In this document: one piece after another, positions 58,438 to 64,000 of the stretch
Numbering within the stretch: the first letter of the stretch is position 1
Layout of the letters: the number at the start of each line of letters is the position of its first letter
Assembly: GCA_009746045.1 (NCBI GenBank)
Contig: RPFO01000692.1
Span: forward strand, 601,140 to 665,139
DNA length: 64,000 nt
Source: Mesostigma viride
Taxonomy: Eukaryota > Streptophyta > Mesostigmatophyceae > Mesostigmatales > Mesostigmataceae
Direction of reading: 5' to 3'
The notes under the pieces: model-generated
Seen by the model: only the letters and a program-made list of their open reading frames with translations
Database searches by the model: none
What the model was told of the DNA's origin: nothing
Translations under genes and position numbers: made by a program

Positions 58438-58632
58438 GGTGTCACGGTGTCACGGTGTCACGGTGTCACGGTGTCACGGTGTCACGGTGTCAGAAGCATA
58501 GGTAAAACTTGCAATGACCCATTGAATACATCATCCCCATTAATAATCACTGCATACCTGCAAAGATGTGTGTTTATATGCATTTTGAGGTGTCACGGTG
58601 TCACGGTGTCACGATGTCACGGTGTCACGGGT
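58438..58632 (-). repeat. 8-bp arrays (GGTGTCAC)n, two short runs
   Basis: Six units at 58438-58490 and about five at 58588-58632, the reverse complement of the unit at 51768-52520. Between them is unique AT-rich sequence. Confidence 0.85.
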
Positions 58633-58679
58633 CCTATGAACTTCCCCTTCCTCAGAGACTTAAGTGGAAACTTTAAATT

Positions 58680-59170
58680 CAATAAAATACAACTTTTCAA
58701 AATGAACTACAAATTGCGTGTTCTAGTACAAATCCAGACGAGCTTAGGGCTGAACTTGCCGTATCGTGTCTTCACGTCTTCACGTCTTCACGTCTTCACG
58801 TCTTCACGTCTTCACCGCGTCTTCACCTGTCTTCACCACGTCTTCACGTCTTCGCGTCTTCACGTCTTCACGGCTTCACCTGAACACCTGAACTTCACCT
58901 GAACTTGCCGTATCGTGTCTTCACGTCTTCACGTCTTCACGTCTTCACGTCTTCACGTCTTCACCGCGTCTTCACCTGTCTTCACCACGTCTTCACGGCT
59001 TCACGTCTTCACGTCTTCACGGCTTCACCTGAACACCTGAACTTCACCTGAACTTGCCGTATCGTGTCTTCACGTCTTCACGTCTTCACGTCTTCACGTC
59101 TTCACGTCTTCACCGCGTCTTCACCTGTCTTCACCACGTCTTCACGGCTTCACCTGAACACCTGAACTTT
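58680..59170 (+). repeat. Linker plus second (CTTCACGT)n array
   Basis: 58684-58757 is the reverse complement of 51647-51720 with some changes (shared ccagacgagcttaggg). It is followed by (CTTCACGT)n in the same orientation as at 51110, with higher-order units starting near 58758, 58905 and 59055. Confidence 0.8.
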
Positions 59171-59334
59171 GCGTATCGTATCTTTCATACATTGCATCAT
59201 TTGCATGCCTTGGAGCTGCACGTCTTCAAGGAGTGTCACCCAGTTCCCGCTTGATTCAAATGCACTTCGCGCTTGAATTCGTGACTTCGCCCCGCTCAAG
59301 GTGGAAAGAATGATGGGCACTAGCCACGGGAACT

Positions 59335-59682
59335 ATGCCCGATGCTGATAGCCGAAGCGATGACATGGACGAATTGATTGATTTGTGTTATGCCGGGGAC
59401 GATTGTAGGAAATGGGTGCTAGGAAAGAAATCTGGTGCCATGAAAGTAGATTTTTTGGCCGGTGCAAACCACCAATGCGCCGGCCGATGTGGCAAGGTCC
59501 TGCACGGCAGCCAGAGCGCACCCAGCCAGAGCGTACCCAGCCGCTGCCGCCGCCGACCCCCGTACTGGTGGGCGTGGAACAGACGATGAGAGAGATGCAA
59601 CGAGCTATGGAGAACCAAAGCAAGAAGGTTGAAGAGCTTGGTTTGCAGCTGCGTCAAGAGGTGCAGAAACAAGTGGTCCAGC

Positions 59683-59724
<42 letters not shown>

Positions 59725-59761
59725 TGCAGCAGCAACTGCAGCAGCAACTGCAGCAACAACT

Positions 59762-59851
<90 letters not shown>

Positions 59852-61650
59852 CTTCAGTTCCCGCAGGCAGCGTCGGCAATGTCGCAGTTTCCACAGGCAT
59901 TGTCGGCACTGCAGCAGTTTTCGCAGGGACCGTCGGCAGCAGAGCAGTTCCCGCAGGGATCATCGGTGGTGCAGCAGTTCTTTGTGAGTCATTCGTGTAG
60001 TGTTGAGTGGGTGGGGTGGGGGTGTGTGGGGGGGGGGGTGTAGGGGGATTTGACTGTGTGACTGCGTGGCTGCTTGGCTGGAAAGGAGGGTGCGTGGCTG
60101 TGTGGCTGCGTGGCTGCGCTGCTGCGTGGCTGCGTGGCTGCTTGGCTGGAAAGGAGGGTGCGTGGCTGTGTGGCTGCGTGGCTGCGCTGCTGCGTGGCTG
60201 CGTGGCTGCGTGGCTGCGTGGCTGCGTGGCTGCGTGGCTGCGTGGCTGCGTGGCTGCGTGGCTGCGTGGCTGCTTGGCTGGAAAGGAGGGTGCGTGGCTG
60301 TGTGGCTGCGTGGCTGCGCTGCTGCGTGGCTGCGTGGCTGCGTGGCTGCTTGGCTGGAAAGGAGGGTGCGTGGCTGTGTGGCTGCGTGGCTGCGCTGCTG
60401 CGTGGCTGCGTGGCTGCGTGGCTGCGTGGCTGCGTGGCTGGAAAGGAGGGTGCGTGGCTGTGTGGCTGCGTGGCTGCGCTGCTGCGTGGCTGCGTGGCTG
60501 CATGGCTGCGTGGCTGCGTGGCTGCGTGGCTGCGTGGCTGCGTGGCTGCGTGGCTGCGTGGCTGCGTGGCTGTGTGGCTGCGTGGCTGCGCTGCTGCGTG
60601 GCTGCGTGGCTGCGTGGCTGCGTGGCTGCGTGGCTGCTTGGCTGGAAAGGAGGGTGCGTGGCTGTGTGGCTGCGTGGCTGCGCTGCTGCGTGGCTGCGTG
60701 GCTGCGTGGCTGCGTGGCTGCGTGGCTGCGTGGCTGCGTGGCTGCGTGGCTGGAAAGGAGGGTGCGTGGCTGTGTGGCTGCGTGGCTGCGCTGCTGCGTG
60801 GCTGCGCTGCTGCGTGGCTGCGTGGCTGCGTGGCTGCGTGGCTGCGCTGCTGCGTGGCTGTGTGGCTGCGTGGCTGCGCTGCTGCGTGGCTGCGTGGCTG
60901 CGTGGCTGTGTGGCTGCGTGGCTGCGTGGCTGCTTGGCTGGAAAGGAGGGTGCGTGGCTGTGTGGCTGCGTGGCTGCGCTGCTGCGTGGCTGCGTGGCTG
61001 CGTGGCTGGAAAGGAGGGTGCGTGGCTGTGTGGCTGCGTGGCTGCGCTGCTGCGTGGCTGCGTGGCTGCGTGGCTGCTTGGCTGGAAAGGAGGGTGCGTG
61101 GCTGTGTGGCTGCGTAGCTGCGCTGCTGCGTGGCTGCGTGGCTGCGTGGCTGCGTGGCTGCGTGGCTGCGTGGCTGCGTGGCTGCGTGGCTGCGTGGCTG
61201 CGTGGCTGCGTGGCTGCGTGGCTGCGTGGCTGCGTGGCTGCGTGGCTGCGTGGCTGGAAAGGAGGGTGCGTGGCTGTGTGGCTGCGTGGCTGCGCTGCTG
61301 CGTGGCTGCGTGGCTGCGTGGCTGCGTGGCTGGCTGGGGGGGGGGTGGGGTGCCGGGTGCGTGGATGCGTGGATGTGTGGCTGGGTGGGTGCGTCACTGC
61401 GTGGCTGGCTGGCTCTGTGGCTGCGTGGGCGGCTGGATGGCCGGGTCAGCGTGGCTGCGTGTTCAATGGGATGCTAATATGTTGTTGCCTTTGGATGCCA
61501 CAGTTCATGGATTCTTTTGTTCACATGCAGGTGCTGCCGTCTTCCCCATCGACGTCGTCAAGACCGATGTCGCCAAGAAGGATGATGCAATCACTCTCGG
61601 CCATGTTTAACTCATGTGGGCCTTCATGGCCATACGGGAAATATTATTGA
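59335..61650 (+). pseudogene. Q-rich coiled-coil gene with frame breaks; two exons
   Basis: Starts MDELIDLCYAGDDCRKWVLG (59362; upstream Met at 59335), passes GAMKVDFLAGANHQCAGRCG, then shifts frame near 59520-59560 into PTPVLVGVEQTMREMQRAME, SKKVEELGLQLRQEVQKQ (coiled coil) and a poly-Gln tract (59688-59850). At 59850-59852 an extra gc seems to shift the frame: the natural continuation, LQFPQAASAMSQFPQALSAL, is in another frame and ends at a donor TTCTTT|GTGAGT (59983). The intron is the 8-bp array. The last exon, 61531-61650, would give VLPSSPSTSSRPMSPRRMMQ and end PYGKYY*. Function unknown. The breaks may be errors in the CAG repeat or true decay. Confidence 0.4.
60058..61335 (+). repeat. 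8-bp array (GCGTGGCT)n with tggaaaggaggg punctuation
   Basis: About 150 units of gcgtggct, with variants (tgtggct, gctgct) in a recurring order. A ttggctggaaaggagggtgc block appears about ten times and marks higher-order units of variable length. It fills most of the intron of the Q-rich gene and is open in all three plus frames (AWLRGCVA-type) and on the minus strand. Confidence 0.95.
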
Positions 61651-62130
61651 ATCAGTTCTTTGACACTGAGTTGGCACTACGCAACACCTTTGATGCACAT
61701 GAGTGCAGGGCGCATGTGTTGAAACCATGCAACCGTGGCGATCCCTCAAAAAGTTTGGTTATGTAATAAGTGACACAATTATTCCGGACGTATGATGGCC
61801 CAGCGTCCTGTAAGGTTGAGTTGTCTTGGAGGAGGAGCGTGATGACCGCGGAAGCCGCGTGGGTGTCTGTAGTGCTATATCTTGAAGATGTACGGTCTTG
61901 GAAGAGTTATGGTCTTGGAATCATATAATAATGAGCTTGGAATAAAGTTGCGGGCAGCCTTCAATTGGCATATGTTGTCTCATTGATGTTGTCTCATTGC
62001 GTTAATGGGTCAATTGTCTTAGTTTATATAATGTATATCTTGGGAAACTCATTGCTTCAATAAAATGCATGCTAGGCGCAATCAACCCCCACAAACACAT
62101 CTGAAAACTGCACACTGCATCAAATGTATC
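61651..62130. other. No gene recognised
   Basis: AT-rich, with tgatgttgtctcattg duplicated at about 61970-62000. No motif. Confidence 0.4.
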
Positions 62131-63081
62131 CTAGACAAAAAAATGTATCCTAATCCGGTAAAACCACCCACTGGCACACACAGCTTTTCCGTACGAGGCC
62201 CCGGCCCACCGTACCTTACCTGCACCCTGCCTGGTATATACCACCCGTATGAAATCCCCCATTGACCACTCGTCGTGCGAAGACCCCGGAGCCCTGGAAG
62301 CTGCATCATAGCCCACGGACGTGGCGGCGGAATGATCGCCTTGGCGACCGTGCTGGACCAACAAACGCTGTATCAGGTCTTGTCCCGATTGTACCGCTGC
62401 CACGAGCGCCTCTAGGTGTACCACGGGCTCCGCCGGCACCAGAATGCCCGTCTCCCTGGGACCTTCCGCGACCCGAGGTGGCGTCTCAGCCATGGTAGGT
62501 AGGCACGGTTCCTCCGCGGAACGGTGCGAGTGTCGAGCCGACGTGGTAGGTCTGCTGGGTCCCTCCGCGGGACGCGACAATGACGATCCGGCTCGGTCCG
62601 GCCGGGGAAGGGGATCCAAGGAGACCAGGAAGGTAGGCTCCTGTTGGCCCACATCCGGCCGGGGACGGGACTCCAAGGAGACAAGGAAGGTAGGCTCCTG
62701 TTGGCCCACATCCGGCGGTGGACCCACGGGGGCCGCATCAGAGGGCTCACCCCTGGCCGGCTGTTCTGTCCACGCCGCAGTGGATTCCGTCGTTCCCTGC
62801 CCCGGTCGCCGTGCAGCCTCACGCTCCAACTCAAGCGTGGCCGCCCACGTTCGTTCCCATGCATTGTCAATCATCCGGGCGGCGAGGTAGCGGCGGAGAC
62901 GCTCGGCGAGCGGTTCGTCCCTCGGTCCCCGAGTCTGAGCGGGAGCGCGAACGCGCGAGGGCGGCGAGGGCGAACGGCGAAGTGCAGGTCGTTCCGGAGC
63001 ACGCCGAGGAGCGGCCTGACTTCCCCCGCCCCACCCGGTTGCCCTTGGGATATACCGCGACTCCCGCCCGGAGGGTCGCAT
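62131..63081 (-). CDS. Basic/Pro-rich ORF, possibly gag-like
   Basis: 316 codons from Met 63081. The N-terminus (1-60) is Arg/Pro-rich. Residues 60-100 form a helical segment (PLAERLRRYLAARMIDNAWE, TWAATLELEREAARR). The middle carries a direct repeat, PDVGQQEPTFLVSL twice (62611-62733). A second helix, VVHLEALVAAVQSGQDLIQR, is near residue 225. A donor-like GCAG|GTAAGG at 62220/62219 would end the exon after about 288 codons. The Arg-rich, two-helix layout resembles gag proteins of some LTR elements, but no zinc knuckle is seen. It contains a 30-bp motif shared with the region beside the LTR at 45.7 kb. Confidence 0.4.
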   Translation of the reverse strand: MRPSGRESRYIPRATGWGGGSQAAPRRAPERPALRRSPSPPSRVRAPAQTRGPRDEPLAERLRRYLAARMIDNAWERTWAATLELEREAARRPGQGTTESTAAWTEQPARGEPSDAAPVGPPPDVGQQEPTFLVSLESRPRPDVGQQEPTFLVSLDPLPRPDRAGSSLSRPAEGPSRPTTSARHSHRSAEEPCLPTMAETPPRVAEGPRETGILVPAEPVVHLEALVAAVQSGQDLIQRLLVQHGRQGDHSAATSVGYDAASRAPGSSHDEWSMGDFIRVVYTRQGAGKVRWAGASYGKAVCASGWFYRIRIHFFV

Positions 63082-64000
63082 TTAGATGAACGCGGATCAG
63101 TGAGTTTCTGGTCTTCCCAAGATGTGATGAATGGAACCATGGTTTCAACCAGCGGCTTTTAACCTTTACCACAGTTGCCTCACTACCCTGTGGTCACTAG
63201 CCTGAGGCGGCAGTACCCACGGACGGTGTTGGGAAAAGACGCTTGGCCACTGCTGTGTCCGAGCCTTTCTAGGTCTCACCATTGCTGCCAGGCCTTGCAC
63301 GCCTTGGCAGGTCCGCCACTGTCAATTTCCTTGGTTGCATCAATCCAGGACGTCTGTCCTTCCATGAATGACAGTAACGCTCTGGATTTATCCGTCATGA
63401 CAAGTACCCATCCATCCCAGGCCTGCAGGACTGCCAGTCCTGAAGTCCTGTGACATTCTTGGTACCATCAACCAATATTGACCACAGTACCTCCTAGTGA
63501 CAGTCGGTCCTGTGACACGTAACGTGTGATGGTTCACCCAACACTGCCACGTGCCCTGTCCCTCACGTGTCCTTAGTCCTGGTACTGCTGTAGCGTCCGG
63601 CGGCATTACTTCGGGACTTGATAACTCTCAAGTTCCTTGTCCAAATGAGGCGTTTAGCACGGCGTTGGAAAGGCCACTTCAAGTATGATATGCTTAGCAT
63701 ATTGCATCACCAATATGCTAACTCCAACCCTTTCTTGTTTTGGAGCTGCAAGCTTCACACCATGACCAACCCATTCCTTGCTGCCTTGTGAAATGGACAC
63801 CTGGTTACCCTGGACTTATAATAAGCCTCATGAGCACCCCTTTTGCCACCTTAATGGTATCCTTCTTAGGGATCTATGGTTCAACCCTGCCATCTGATCA
63901 TTAACTTGACCTGCAGGTCATCCCCAACCCTTTCTTTTGCAACTGTACCTTGGCTTGGGCTTAAAGGAGGATATTGAATATTCCTTAGGCAACATATCCT
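63082..64000. other. No gene recognised
   Basis: Short frames only. The sequence tatgatatgcttagcatatt near 63684-63703 contains a small inverted repeat. Nothing else found. Confidence 0.35.

Noticed and set aside
59388-61397. 669-codon minus ORF of SHAATQPR repeats and poly-Leu
   Set aside because: Antisense of the same array and of the CAG tract.
60007-61650. 547-codon ORF of GCVAAWLR-type repeats
   Set aside because: Comes from the 8-bp array, open in all three plus frames; a splice donor at 59984 and acceptor at 61531 suggest it is intronic.

Overview
This is a eukaryotic nuclear window, very rich in repeats, with only a few supportable host genes. All spliced genes use GT-AG introns of about 0.4-2 kb. 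Three clues point to a green alga or a close relative, but none settles the species: interstitial plant-type telomere repeats (TTTAGGG/CCCTAAA) at 25.87 and 29.5 kb, a plant/algal-type terminal uridylyltransferase with a long P/Q/G-rich N-terminus, and two exons of the ciliary gene CFAP299, which implies a flagellated cell. GC-rich perfect hairpins (12.13 and 34.3 kb) resemble those seen in chlorophyte genomes.

Layout. 1-4.6 kb is a graveyard of one L1-like LINE family. It has an APE-type endonuclease start, a YADD reverse transcriptase, an ORF2 C-terminal domain, a short 3' hairpin and a (TTAA)n tail. 5.2-11.1 kb holds purine-rich GGAG arrays inside TATACG-rich flanks, plus a 40-bp LINE stub with a 17-bp target-site duplication. 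11-17 kb is mostly non-coding, with a strong hairpin, an exact 222-bp tandem duplication and a 1.9-kb inverted-repeat element. 17.1-30.8 kb is the best gene, a nucleotidyltransferase of the URT1/HESO1/MUT68 kind. Eight catalytic exons join in phase, and its introns hold 35-bp and 65-bp minisatellites, (CT)n and telomeric repeats. 31.0-33.5 kb carries more LINE copies, including one with an intact ORF1 and almost no ORF2. 36.7-38.7 kb is a two-exon armadillo-repeat gene on the minus strand. 40.3-41.6 kb is the 3' end of a second, unrelated LINE with a zf-RVT-type zinc-binding region. 44.25-45.75 kb is an LTR with a polypurine tract and an adjacent ORF.

46.6-64 kb has a frameshifted unknown protein (47.1-48.6 kb), a GC-rich minisatellite, two CFAP299 exons (49.8-50.6 kb), several arrays with an 8-bp unit (51.1, 51.8, 58.4, 58.8, 60.1 kb), a 173-bp satellite, 4-bp-unit arrays (55.2-56.3 kb), a perfect 117-bp inverted repeat (57.25-57.53 kb), a Q-rich broken gene (59.3-61.65 kb) and a possible gag-like ORF (62.1-63.1 kb).

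Host genes that can be defended are the uridylyltransferase, the ARM protein and CFAP299 (partial). They have no obvious shared pathway. The rest is mobile DNA, satellite DNA and ORFs I cannot name. Most long open frames in the arrays are by-products of repeat units that lack stop codons.
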